This document shows positions 26,010-34,077 of a stretch of DNA of 64,000 bases, piece after piece. A program made the translations under genes and the position numbers. The notes below the pieces were generated by a model. That model was given only the letters and a program-made list of their open reading frames with translations. It did not search any database and was not told the DNA's origin. Position 1 is the stretch's first letter. Each line of letters begins with the position of its first letter. The stretch lies in assembly GCF_000192865.1 (NCBI RefSeq), contig NC_015276.1, positions 744,001 to 808,000 of the forward strand, in the 5' to 3' direction. The stretch comes from Marinomonas mediterranea MMB-1. Lineage in GTDB: Bacteria > Pseudomonadota > Gammaproteobacteria > Pseudomonadales > Marinomonadaceae.

Positions 26010-28130
26010 CTAAAGCACCAGAATCAAAAGGGTTGCAATACTTATCATGTCTCTAACGAACGACATGGTCTGCGTCCACATACTGTTTTCTGTTGATGGG
26101 ATATAAATGGTGTCTCCAGGGCGAATAACCGGGAGAAGGGCGCCTTCGGGAGAGCGTAAATACGCGGCAAGATCGAAGACCAGTGAAGTGGTATTACAGC
26201 ATCCTTCATGAACAATTCTAACCTCGCAAATATCGGCGGCGTTGGTTGGTCCACCCGCCTGTGCTAGTGCGTCGAGTAAATTCATATCGTCACTGAAGCG
26301 GTAGTGTCCTGGGCTGTTTAGCGCGCCCATAATCTTAACTGAGCGCTGAGATTGCCCGTTGTAATCTTTTAATGATTTACCCGGTAAGAAGATCGTGTCG
26401 CCTGCTTTAAGGTCTGGCAATAGAGTTTCGTCGCCCGTATCGAAATACAAGGCTAAATTGACTTGGGTGGTTTTGGCCTCGCTATCGTTTCGATGAATGA
26501 CCCTAGCGGCGCGTAAATCGGCGGTTTCGCTTGGGCCGTTGGCAGCAGCAAGCACATCCAAAAAGCTTTCTTTCCCTGTGAAGCGATAGCGGCCTGGAAT
26601 CCCAACTTGGCCCATTACAAAGATTGAGTCTTCACTGGTTTGTTTTACCCATTCCGCTTTATCACTGACGGGGAATTGTGGGTGTCTAGGAATAACAACG
26701 GTATCGCCGCCTTTTAGCTTAGGCATGGCTTGATCGCTTTTACCTCCTAGATAACGTGCCAAATCAAATTGAATTGGCGGTAAATTAGGACGTTTGATCG
26801 ACAAGTTGGTAATGTCTGCGTCTTTGGTCGGGCCGCTACTTTCGGCGATAAGATCCATTAAACTCATTTCGTCAGACCACTCGTAGCGGCCCGGTTTCAC
26901 AACCGCACCAATGATATGGATCGCATTGTCGGGCGTAACTTTTAGCCAAGAAGTCTGATTAATGTCGTTTTTCTCAGGAACAAAGATCGCATCTCCAGGC
27001 CGAATAGAAGGTGGTGTTATAGACGAAAGCCCTTCTGTGTAGGCTTGAAGATCAAACTCTGAGACGCTGCCATCGCGACGAATAATTCGAATAGCACGCG
27101 TTCTAGCAAAACGTGATGGTCCACCCGCGTTTGCCATTATTTCTATAAATGAGGCACTGTCTTGAATTTCATACGCACCGGGTCTGAAAACTTCCCCCAT
27201 TATGTAGACGGTGCGATTACCGGTTTTAACCTCTTCTTCTTTCATCGGCACGAAGATGGTTGCACCGGGCGCAACTTGAGGCAGCATTTGGTCACTGCCG
27301 CCGTCTAAATAATCTTTAAGGTCGAATAATACGGGATCGCCTTCTGTGATCAGTCGAATCTGCTCGACGCTTGCAAAGCGAGTTACGCCTCCTGCTCGCA
27401 TGAGCAAGTCGACAAAGTTTTGAGATTGATCGTAGGTAAATGTACCGGGTTTATGGACTTCACCGAATATTTTGACAGACAGTGCTTTTTCGGCCGCGTC
27501 GCCCCCCGATAGTAAACTCGCAGCATCGAACTCGACTTCGACATTTCCTGTTAGAGGAGAAGAAGGTACGAAGATCGTATCCAATGATTGTAGAGAGGGA
27601 ACAAGGTTCGCATCGCCGGTGTCGAGGTATTGCTTATAATCAATAACAAAGGTTTCGTTATTGCGTCGCACTTGTACCTTGTTTAATTGCGCGCCCGGTT
27701 TGATTCCTCCGGCCTCAGTAAGCGCCATTTGCAAATTGCCGTGCTGAGGTATTTCGACCTCACCCGGGTTTTTGACGTAGCCCAGTACGGTAATGAGCAG
27801 TCGATGCTCAACTCGCGAAAGGGTTAATTGATCTGTATTTAAAAAGTGGCTGGAAAGTTGTACCTGAATGAGAGCCGTCGCATCGCTTAAACTAAGCCCC
27901 GTTAATGTAATGACGCCGACTTCTGGCAATACGATATTGCCGAGTCTGTCTACTTCAAACGGTTTTTCAAATGCGTTATCGCCTAAAAAATTCACCTGTA
28001 AAATATCACCAGGCTGAATAAGGCCATTCGAATCATCATTCGCGATGCTGTGTGTCGATACGGTGATTAACAGTATCGACACAACCAAAAACATCAGTGC
28101 CGTCCGTAACATAGGGTCCAACCACTTCAT
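26010..28130 (-). CDS. sypC: Polysaccharide export protein with six SLBB repeats (SypC-like)
   Basis: 706 residues. Signal peptide (MLRTALMFLVVSILLITVS), a polysaccharide-export domain at about 35-115 (IQPGDILQVNFLGDNAFEKPF), then six SLBB-type repeats recognisable by the pattern V-x-V-x-G-x-V-x-x-P-G-x-Y near residues 118, 225, 310, 400, 500 and 595 (for example IMGEVFRPGAYEI and IMGALNSPGHYRF), each followed by an AxGGP-like turn and FVPxK or YIPS strand. A C-terminal hydrophobic helix ends ISIATLLILVL. Wza-family outer-membrane channel component; longer than Wza (about 380 residues) because of extra SLBB units. It overlaps the preceding gene's end region closely (1 base gap), with GGAAG before the ATG. 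Confidence 0.9.
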   Translation of the reverse strand: MKWLDPMLRTALMFLVVSILLITVSTHSIANDDSNGLIQPGDILQVNFLGDNAFEKPFEVDRLGNIVLPEVGVITLTGLSLSDATALIQVQLSSHFLNTDQLTLSRVEHRLLITVLGYVKNPGEVEIPQHGNLQMALTEAGGIKPGAQLNKVQVRRNNETFVIDYKQYLDTGDANLVPSLQSLDTIFVPSSPLTGNVEVEFDAASLLSGGDAAEKALSVKIFGEVHKPGTFTYDQSQNFVDLLMRAGGVTRFASVEQIRLITEGDPVLFDLKDYLDGGSDQMLPQVAPGATIFVPMKEEEVKTGNRTVYIMGEVFRPGAYEIQDSASFIEIMANAGGPSRFARTRAIRIIRRDGSVSEFDLQAYTEGLSSITPPSIRPGDAIFVPEKNDINQTSWLKVTPDNAIHIIGAVVKPGRYEWSDEMSLMDLIAESSGPTKDADITNLSIKRPNLPPIQFDLARYLGGKSDQAMPKLKGGDTVVIPRHPQFPVSDKAEWVKQTSEDSIFVMGQVGIPGRYRFTGKESFLDVLAAANGPSETADLRAARVIHRNDSEAKTTQVNLALYFDTGDETLLPDLKAGDTIFLPGKSLKDYNGQSQRSVKIMGALNSPGHYRFSDDMNLLDALAQAGGPTNAADICEVRIVHEGCCNTTSLVFDLAAYLRSPEGALLPVIRPGDTIYIPSTENSMWTQTMSFVRDMISIATLLILVL

Positions 28131-28131
28131 A

Positions 28132-28950
28132 CTACTTCCCTCCCCAAATGTCTGTAATCCTAGGCCAGTATTTAAGTTTGTCTACTTTAATAGTGTCTTC
28201 TTCAATTCGGCTGACGTCCACTTCCACGCGACGATTGTATTTTCGAGACTGTTCACTCGCATTGTGGCTAATTGGGTTCCAAGGGCCTTCGCCATTACAC
28301 CTTAGCTGATGTGCGTCGACATTGTGTGCAATAAGATACCGTGAAATCGTTGCCGCTCGGTCTAACGCCAGATGCTCATTCTCTTCAATACTACCTTGAG
28401 AGTCTGTATGTCCTACTAGGGTAACTTTGTAATGGGGGTTGAGTATCAGCCACTTTGCTAATTCATCGAGTAGTGGAGGCATGGCATCTGGCATGGCGGC
28501 GCTCGCGGATGCAAAGTTGGTTCGCGAAATACGCTCCAGTAACGGCAAAATGTCGGCGAGAACATCATCGTGAGCCTCTCCAAGGCAGGTAGTACGAGCA
28601 TGTAAGAAGACTAACCCCTTTTCAGCATTTTCAATTTGTTGATCGAGCGCACGCAGATTAAGAGCAGCGTCTTCATGTAATCCCGTTTGATGTTCCCCGT
28701 TCGCCATTTCTAGCAACTTGTGCATGCGGTAAATACGTCCGGGCATGCACTCTTCGCCGCCAGAGTGTTCTAATTGGTTTACTCGAACGGTTGCAATCCT
28801 CAGAGCGTCCGATAGGCGCGCATGCTCCGTAAAGTGCAGAGGCATTGGATAATTCGCATCAGAAGGCTTAGCTGAAGGATTTAAGAAGCTGCATCCAGAT
28901 AAGGCTGATGCTGTGAGAGCGAGTGATAATACATACGTTAAGCGGTTCAT
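28132..28950 (-). CDS. OmpA-like outer-membrane lipoprotein (SypB position)
   Basis: 272 residues. Lipobox ALSGC at residues 16-20, then a helical region of about 130 residues, and an OmpA C-terminal peptidoglycan-binding domain about 155-250 (VTLVGHTDSQGSIEENEHLALDRAATI ... NRRVEVDV). Likely anchors the export machinery to the cell wall. It lies between the STAS gene and the SLBB exporter, as SypB does in V. fischeri. Confidence 0.88.
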   Translation of the reverse strand: MNRLTYVLSLALTASALSGCSFLNPSAKPSDANYPMPLHFTEHARLSDALRIATVRVNQLEHSGGEECMPGRIYRMHKLLEMANGEHQTGLHEDAALNLRALDQQIENAEKGLVFLHARTTCLGEAHDDVLADILPLLERISRTNFASASAAMPDAMPPLLDELAKWLILNPHYKVTLVGHTDSQGSIEENEHLALDRAATISRYLIAHNVDAHQLRCNGEGPWNPISHNASEQSRKYNRRVEVDVSRIEEDTIKVDKLKYWPRITDIWGGK

Positions 28951-28973
28951 AGTAACCTCCTTGGCGCTGCGAC

Positions 28974-29303
28974 TTAAGAAACGGCGCAGCTGCGCACATC
29001 GTCTTTGATCGTAATTGCTCGATCGATTCTAAGCAGCGTCATCAGTTCTTTCGGCTGACCGTTTAATCCACTTAGGACAAGAGAGCGTTCTTCTTCGCGT
29101 AAGCGCTTGAACAGAAACACGATGGCGCCAATGCCTGATGAGTCTATGAAGGTCACTTTGGATAGATCAAAGACGATATCGCCGTCAAAGGTCGTTGGAA
29201 TCAGTTCGATCGCGTCTTTGTTTTCTGCGATCGCAACGCAATCCATTTCTCCAGCCAGCTCCAGTACTTCGTACTCGTTTAAGGTATAGTGATTTTGATA
29301 CAT
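28974..29303 (-). CDS. sypA: STAS domain anti-anti-sigma-type protein (SypA-like)
   Basis: 109 residues from the ATG at 29,303 (MYQNHYTLNEYE), which has AAGGA 8 bases upstream; the frame opens at a GTG 18 bases earlier that lacks a ribosome site. One STAS domain with the switch serine in VTFIDSSGIGAIVFL. In V. fischeri the matching serine of SypA is phosphorylated by SypE and blocks biofilm formation. Start of a seven-gene unit (28,974 down to 20,588) behind a sigma-54 promoter at 29,346. Confidence 0.88.
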   Translation of the reverse strand: MYQNHYTLNEYEVLELAGEMDCVAIAENKDAIELIPTTFDGDIVFDLSKVTFIDSSGIGAIVFLFKRLREEERSLVLSGLNGQPKELMTLLRIDRAITIKDDVRSCAVS

Positions 29304-29345
29304 GGTAATTTCCTTGATCACAATAGTATGAGTGTGTCTTAGAGA

Positions 29346-29363
29346 TTGCAGAGATCAGGCCAA
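29346..29363 (-). promoter_or_regulatory. Sigma-54 promoter of the STAS-to-regulator operon
   Basis: Minus strand TTGGCCTG-ATCT-CTGCA, GG and GC 12 bases apart; predicted start near 29,337, leaving a leader of about 34 bases to the ATG at 29,303. V. fischeri sypA is also sigma-54 driven. Confidence 0.72.
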
Positions 29364-29445
29364 CTTATTGTTTTAACTTAAGTGGTTGATTAAAAAGAAG
29401 TTTTTATTTTTTATGAAGTTTTTGGCAGAAAGGGATTTAGAAAAA

Positions 29446-29480
29446 ATGCAGAATGCAATGAGGTGGTTTGCATTCTGCGA
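29446..29480. promoter_or_regulatory. Paired LuxO-type activator sites upstream of the STAS operon
   Basis: ATGCA-GAA-TGCAA (29,446-29,458) and TTGCA-TTC-TGCGA (29,468-29,480), each one base off TTGCA-N3-TGCAA, 22 bases centre to centre. Together they also form an 11-bp inverted repeat GCAGAATGCAA / TTGCATTCTGC. They lie about 85-120 bases upstream of the -24 element, a normal enhancer distance. Confidence 0.65.
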
Positions 29481-29545
29481 AAACGAGTAAGTTGAAATAA
29501 AGCGCGATGAAAAACGACAGGCAGAGCATTGGTAAAGCACGTGTT

Positions 29546-30256
29546 TTATTGTCCTCTTCCCATGATCACAACCACAATGGTTTTCCATACGATCAATGCA
29601 TCCATAAATAGCCACTGCTTCATTGACGTTAAAGCGACCGAATAAGATAAGTCATAGCCGAGTTTGTTTCGGCTGTCTTCGATCGTTTCATCGTAACCTT
29701 GATAGACCTGCGCTAACCCAGTGATGCCCGGTAAAACACCATAAGTACGTTCATTAAACAGCGGGATCTGGTTTTCCAGTTTGCCCATTATGCCGGGTCT
29801 TTCAGGCCGAGGGCCGATCATCGACATCTCACCTTTTAAGACATTAAAAAGCTGAGGAAGCTCATCTATGCGGGTTTTACGCATGAACTTTCCGACTTTG
29901 GTGATACGAGCGTCGTTTTTACTTGCCCAAACTGGGCCGGTAGCAGATTCTGCGTTTTGGACCATGGTTCTGAATTTCACCATTTTGAACAGACTGGAGG
30001 CGTTCTTGTTAGCCAAACCGATACGAACCTGTGAAAAGAAGATCGGCCCTTTAGATTCCAGCTTGATTGCTAGCATAACAAGTGGCCAGATCGGCAGAGT
30101 GGCGAGTAATAACACCAGTGCGGTAACAATATCGAATAAGCGTTTGCATACTCGAACGTTAGTCGGAACGTATTCAATCGCCGCTGTGCTTGAATCTTGA
30201 TTCGGAGCCGTGTGACTGCGAGTTGTGTGACGCTGAAGGCTGGCTAGATTAATCAT
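29546..30256 (-). CDS. Initiating undecaprenyl-phosphate sugar transferase (SypR-like)
   Basis: 236 residues. One N-terminal membrane helix (LFDIVTALVLLLATLPIWPL) and the bacterial sugar-transferase domain: PIFFSQVRIGLANK, FKMVKFRTM, the hallmark TRIDELPQLFNVLKGEMSMI and GPRPERP, then LPGITGLAQV. It transfers the first sugar-phosphate onto the lipid carrier. No N-terminal four-helix/CoA-binding part, so it is the short form. GGAG precedes the ATG; the start overlaps the end of the upstream GT2 gene by 8 bases. Last gene of the minus-strand biosynthetic operon. Confidence 0.92.
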   Translation of the reverse strand: MINLASLQRHTTRSHTAPNQDSSTAAIEYVPTNVRVCKRLFDIVTALVLLLATLPIWPLVMLAIKLESKGPIFFSQVRIGLANKNASSLFKMVKFRTMVQNAESATGPVWASKNDARITKVGKFMRKTRIDELPQLFNVLKGEMSMIGPRPERPGIMGKLENQIPLFNERTYGVLPGITGLAQVYQGYDETIEDSRNKLGYDLSYSVALTSMKQWLFMDALIVWKTIVVVIMGRGQ

Positions 30257-31406
30257 GAGATTTTCTCCAAGAATTTGAGTATTTGCCTGATAAGTAATGT
30301 GATATTGCTAGACCATTCACAAAGTGTGCCGAAATCACATAATGAACTTTGATTAACAAAGAATGGTTTAGCTTGAAATAGTGTTGCAGGATGGCAATGC
30401 CATAGACGACACATTGCACGGCGACGATTGGGATGAACCACAAGGTATGTACGGCCGCTAATGAAGACGTCAGCAATGCGATTAAAAATAGAAATGGCAT
30501 GAATGGACGCATCCATTTGCATGAAAAAAACATAAAGGCCGTCATGCCATACTTAGGGTTAAGCAACGGCATTAAGCGAATACTTTGTTGAAAGTTCCCT
30601 GCGCCAATTCTAAGACGACGGCTTAAATCTTGTTCTACTTCAGTGGCTTCCAGCTCAACGGCGATCATATCTGGCTCGTAAACCACACGAAGGCCTTGTT
30701 GAATGATTGAGCATGGCAGTACGAAGTCGTCGTTAATCGTATCGATGGGAAGAGGGCGAAAGAAAGCGCTTCTAAATAAGTAGAACGCACCGTGAGCTCC
30801 GAGCGTTGAGCCAAGATCACTTTCTGTTTTTTTAATGTTGCATTGGTACTGCCAGTAGCTTTTCTCTTGAGCTGCGCCGTTGCTTAGAAAGCGATAGGTT
30901 GCGCATACTGCACCTGTATTCGCATTTTGAAAATGCCTAGCTGCAATCTGCAAAGCGTCAATAGACAGCAGAGCGGAGACATCCGATAAAGCGGTAATGT
31001 CAGCAGTAATATTTGGCAGCACTCTGTTGAGTTGTGCCAACTTGCCGAGATTTTCATGGCCGTTGTGAATGGAAACATTCAACGTCCCAAGTAACGGTTC
31101 TCTTAGTGTGTTTTTAGCGACGTCATAAGAGCGATCCGTACAGCCGTCGAAAATAAGGTGTACGGTAAGCTTGTCGCTTGGGTAATCCACAAACGCCAGA
31201 TTTCGAAGTTTGTCTGCCAATACACCCTCTTCGTTGTAAATCGGGATGACGAGTCCAATACTTGGTAGTTCGCTCTTGTTATTGCTCATGCGACTGCGTT
31301 TTTTGTTTTGTACTTTGGTAATAAGCTTTAGTAAAACGGGATACCCAACGTGGTGATAGATAATCAACGTACTGCTTATTAGAAAAATAGACATTAAGAA
31401 AATCAT
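30249..31406 (-). CDS. Membrane glycosyltransferase family 2 (SypQ-like)
   Basis: 385 residues. N-terminal membrane helix, GT2 domain about 48-280 (GLVIPIYNEEGVLADKL, HLIFDGCTDRS, ALSDVSALLS, INDDFVLP, RRLRIGAGNFQQ), and three C-terminal membrane segments (about 300-375). Processive-type GT2 layout, adding a sugar on the cytoplasmic side. Overlaps the upstream GT4 gene by 4 bases (ATGA), with GGAG before the ATG. Confidence 0.87.
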   Translation of the reverse strand: MIFLMSIFLISSTLIIYHHVGYPVLLKLITKVQNKKRSRMSNNKSELPSIGLVIPIYNEEGVLADKLRNLAFVDYPSDKLTVHLIFDGCTDRSYDVAKNTLREPLLGTLNVSIHNGHENLGKLAQLNRVLPNITADITALSDVSALLSIDALQIAARHFQNANTGAVCATYRFLSNGAAQEKSYWQYQCNIKKTESDLGSTLGAHGAFYLFRSAFFRPLPIDTINDDFVLPCSIIQQGLRVVYEPDMIAVELEATEVEQDLSRRLRIGAGNFQQSIRLMPLLNPKYGMTAFMFFSCKWMRPFMPFLFLIALLTSSLAAVHTLWFIPIVAVQCVVYGIAILQHYFKLNHSLLIKVHYVISAHFVNGLAISHYLSGKYSNSWRKSHD

Positions 31407-32491
31407 GACGCTTCTCCTTGTTGGAGCATTAAGTTGCGGTAAGAGTCGGCTATTTTGTTAAGCGAATAGTGTTGCGTTATAAACTGTCTTGGCTGCATGA
31501 CACCTCCATCGATTAACAGTTTTTGGCTAATCGCGAGGGCAAGGGCTTCGCTGTCTTTAGCCTGAATCAAAGAGCCTGTATTCGGGCATATGGCTTCGTT
31601 ACAACCGCCTACATCCGTTAAAATGACAGGAATGTTGCAGGCTTGTGCTTCCAGTGGTGACAAAGGCAAGCCTTCTGCTTCTGAAGGCAAGCAGAACACA
31701 TCCAGTGACCGATAGAATTCGCACATATTGTCTAGGTTGCCCAGAAAGTGAATGCGATCAGAAAGCCCCATCGCAGCGGCTTCCTGTTCCAGCTTTGCGC
31801 GCAGTGGACCGTCGCCAGCGAGTGCTAGATGGATATCGCTTGGCACATCTAACATGGCTTTGAATAAATAAGTGTGTCCTTTTCCTTCTACCAATCTAGC
31901 AGCGCAGCCAACTAGGCCGCTTTTTTGCGGTAAAGAAAGAGACGTTCGTGCTTGGAACTGGCTTCCAGGAGAGAACTTCTCCGTATCGATGCCATTCGGA
32001 ATTACACAGTTGTCGTGTGTAGGAAAGAGGTCTTCCAGCGCACTGCCAACGTATCTTGCATCTGCGACTAAGGTAGGCTTAACCACAGAAAGTAATGTCG
32101 ATTGCAAAAGGTGTCGTTTTTTACTGCGTTGAATGTGCCATACATCGTGCTCAGTGTGCACAATATTGCGAATCCCTGCGCGCTTTGCTGCGAGACCGCC
32201 ATAAAGAAGAGGGCCAATGTGGTGTGTATGAATGGCGTCCGGCTGATGCTCTTTAAATAAAGCGGTCAGTGTTTGGACCGTAGACCATTGTAATCCCGGC
32301 TGCTTATTTAAGAAGACTTTATCGCATTGCGTCTGCGTTAATCTCGGCCATGTCTTTTCGGCGTCAGATTGAGAGCCTTCAAGGCTGACGATAGTGACTT
32401 TATCTAGGTTTTGATAGGCTTTTTCAAGCTCTAAAACCAAGGTTTCGATGCCGCCTGGGGCCAGATGTTGTACGACTTCTATAATCTTCAT
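31403..32491 (-). CDS. Glycosyltransferase family 4 (SypP-like)
   Basis: 362 residues from the ATG at 32,491 (MKIIEVVQHLAPGGIETLV); an in-frame ATG 15 bases earlier carries the GGAG that more likely serves this start. Two Rossmann domains: acceptor side with GGIETLV and HTHHIGPLLYGG, donor side with NGIDTEKF, GCAARLVEGKGH, LALAGDGPLR, the EX7E region as SEAEGLPLSPLEAQAC. Retaining GT-B enzyme of the polysaccharide assembly line; donor sugar unknown. Confidence 0.88.
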   Translation of the reverse strand: MKIIEVVQHLAPGGIETLVLELEKAYQNLDKVTIVSLEGSQSDAEKTWPRLTQTQCDKVFLNKQPGLQWSTVQTLTALFKEHQPDAIHTHHIGPLLYGGLAAKRAGIRNIVHTEHDVWHIQRSKKRHLLQSTLLSVVKPTLVADARYVGSALEDLFPTHDNCVIPNGIDTEKFSPGSQFQARTSLSLPQKSGLVGCAARLVEGKGHTYLFKAMLDVPSDIHLALAGDGPLRAKLEQEAAAMGLSDRIHFLGNLDNMCEFYRSLDVFCLPSEAEGLPLSPLEAQACNIPVILTDVGGCNEAICPNTGSLIQAKDSEALALAISQKLLIDGGVMQPRQFITQHYSLNKIADSYRNLMLQQGEAS

Positions 32492-32506
32492 ATTGATAAT
32501 CTCCAT

Positions 32507-34051
32507 TTAAGAAAGTCGCTTAAAGTTAAGCAATTTTCTTTTCGATAAATTTGTTTTTGCTGTGTCCGCGAATTCGGCTCCGTGTAACAACGTGTCCAGC
32601 TGATGGTGAGAATCTTGTATTTTGGGAATGCGAGCTAATACGGGTGCCCCAGCGATAGACTGTACGTCGGCAATGTAGCGCAACCGAGAATCGGTAATTT
32701 CAATGACGAGCGCCACACCAGAGCCGAGCCCAATACCTGCGATAACGCCAAGAATCATGTAGAGAATGGCTGGCATGTTGCTCGGTGATGATGGCGTATA
32801 GGCTTCATCGATTACCTTGATACGATCTTTTTGTTCGTAGTCTCCTAGCGCGCCAGTAAGTTTTGCGCGTTCGTGGCGATTGAGCGTGTCTTGATAGACT
32901 TTCTTTTTCACCTCGATATCACGGTTCAAGGTTTTAAGCTGCTGCTCAACAGAACTGCTTGACGCGATGAACTCAAGTAACCCGTCTTGTTGTCGCTTAA
33001 GTTGTGCCAATTCCTGTGTGATTCTAGAATGACGCAGTTTTGCAGACTCAATTTCTTCGCCAGGAATAAAGCTGACGTTAGTGCCTGAGCTGGACATAGA
33101 CTCTTCGATTCTTGATAGGCTGGACAACCAAAGTCGCTCTAGTTCATCAAAACTCGTAATGGATTTGGTTAACTCAAGAAACTCAATAAGCTCCTTTTCT
33201 AAGCGCGAAAGGTTCGCCATCGCAATGACGACCTTGCTGTGTTTTTTCGTGTAGCGGGACAGCAAGCTGTTGAGTTCGCGTTTTTGTTGCAATATATCGC
33301 TTTCAAGCTGCCCGATAAGAGGGTTATTGCGTAACAGCTCGGTGTGAAGGCTGTCCATAACGGCTTGTTGACCCGCAAGCTCGATCTCCTTATCGGCGAT
33401 CAGTTGGCGAAGCTCGGAGATACTTTGAACGTTGTTGTTGAATAGGCTCGGAAGTTGAAGTGCGTTCTCGGACTTAAAATCGGCCAGTGCCGCTTCTGCT
33501 TGTTCTAATTGGACGCGTTGCTCGACAAGCTGGTTAAGTAAAAAGTCTTCTGAACTGCTCATTGAACTACGCTCTGGTGCGAGCAACTGCTCAATAAAGA
33601 CTTCTCTTACTTTTTTCAGCACTTCGCTCATGCCTTCAGGTGTACCATTGCGATATGAAATACGAATCAGATCAGAACCGAATAAGCTGACTTTTAAATT
33701 GGCAGACAGTCTGCCGATGACGCGATCTTTGGCATAATCCGACGCAGTTTCAGTATAGAGATGCTCTTCCTCGGCAACGCGTTTTAGAATATGACGACTA
33801 TGCAGTAAGGTATCGAGCGCCTTTATACGTTGTTGAATTTGAGTCTCAACGGAAAGATCTTTTAGGAACGGGTTGAGTGTCGCACTTTCTTGAATCAAAA
33901 AAGACGTGTGGTTGTCGTATATCTTGGCCGATGATGTTGATAGAAGGTAGCCAAAAGTAGGCAAGATAAGAGGTGGAATAACCAACAGGTATCTATGCCT
34001 CCATGCGGCACAAAACAGGCGATATATTCTGGCTTGAATAGCGAGATGCAT
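32507..34051 (-). CDS. Chain-length determinant / Wzc-like protein without kinase (SypO-like)
   Basis: 514 residues. Membrane segments near 20-37 and about 430-452 flank a long periplasmic helical region (about 150-420, rich in heptads: LVEQRVQLEQAEAALADFKSE and so on) with a GNVR-like stretch. The Wzz signature before TM2 is APSSPSNMP-like (EAYTPSSPSNMP). The cytoplasmic tail of about 60 residues has no ATPase; the partner ATPase would be the CpsD-like protein at 25,294. Sets polymer length and couples polymerisation to export. Confidence 0.87.
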   Translation of the reverse strand: MHLAIQARIYRLFCAAWRHRYLLVIPPLILPTFGYLLSTSSAKIYDNHTSFLIQESATLNPFLKDLSVETQIQQRIKALDTLLHSRHILKRVAEEEHLYTETASDYAKDRVIGRLSANLKVSLFGSDLIRISYRNGTPEGMSEVLKKVREVFIEQLLAPERSSMSSSEDFLLNQLVEQRVQLEQAEAALADFKSENALQLPSLFNNNVQSISELRQLIADKEIELAGQQAVMDSLHTELLRNNPLIGQLESDILQQKRELNSLLSRYTKKHSKVVIAMANLSRLEKELIEFLELTKSITSFDELERLWLSSLSRIEESMSSSGTNVSFIPGEEIESAKLRHSRITQELAQLKRQQDGLLEFIASSSSVEQQLKTLNRDIEVKKKVYQDTLNRHERAKLTGALGDYEQKDRIKVIDEAYTPSSPSNMPAILYMILGVIAGIGLGSGVALVIEITDSRLRYIADVQSIAGAPVLARIPKIQDSHHQLDTLLHGAEFADTAKTNLSKRKLLNFKRLS

Positions 34052-34077
34052 TGATAAATACCCATAAAAAAATAATC

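Noticed and set aside
30941..30953. CTGCA-ATC-TGCAA inside the GT2 gene as another activator site
   Set aside because: One mismatch, no promoter nearby; about two such matches are expected by chance in 64 kb.
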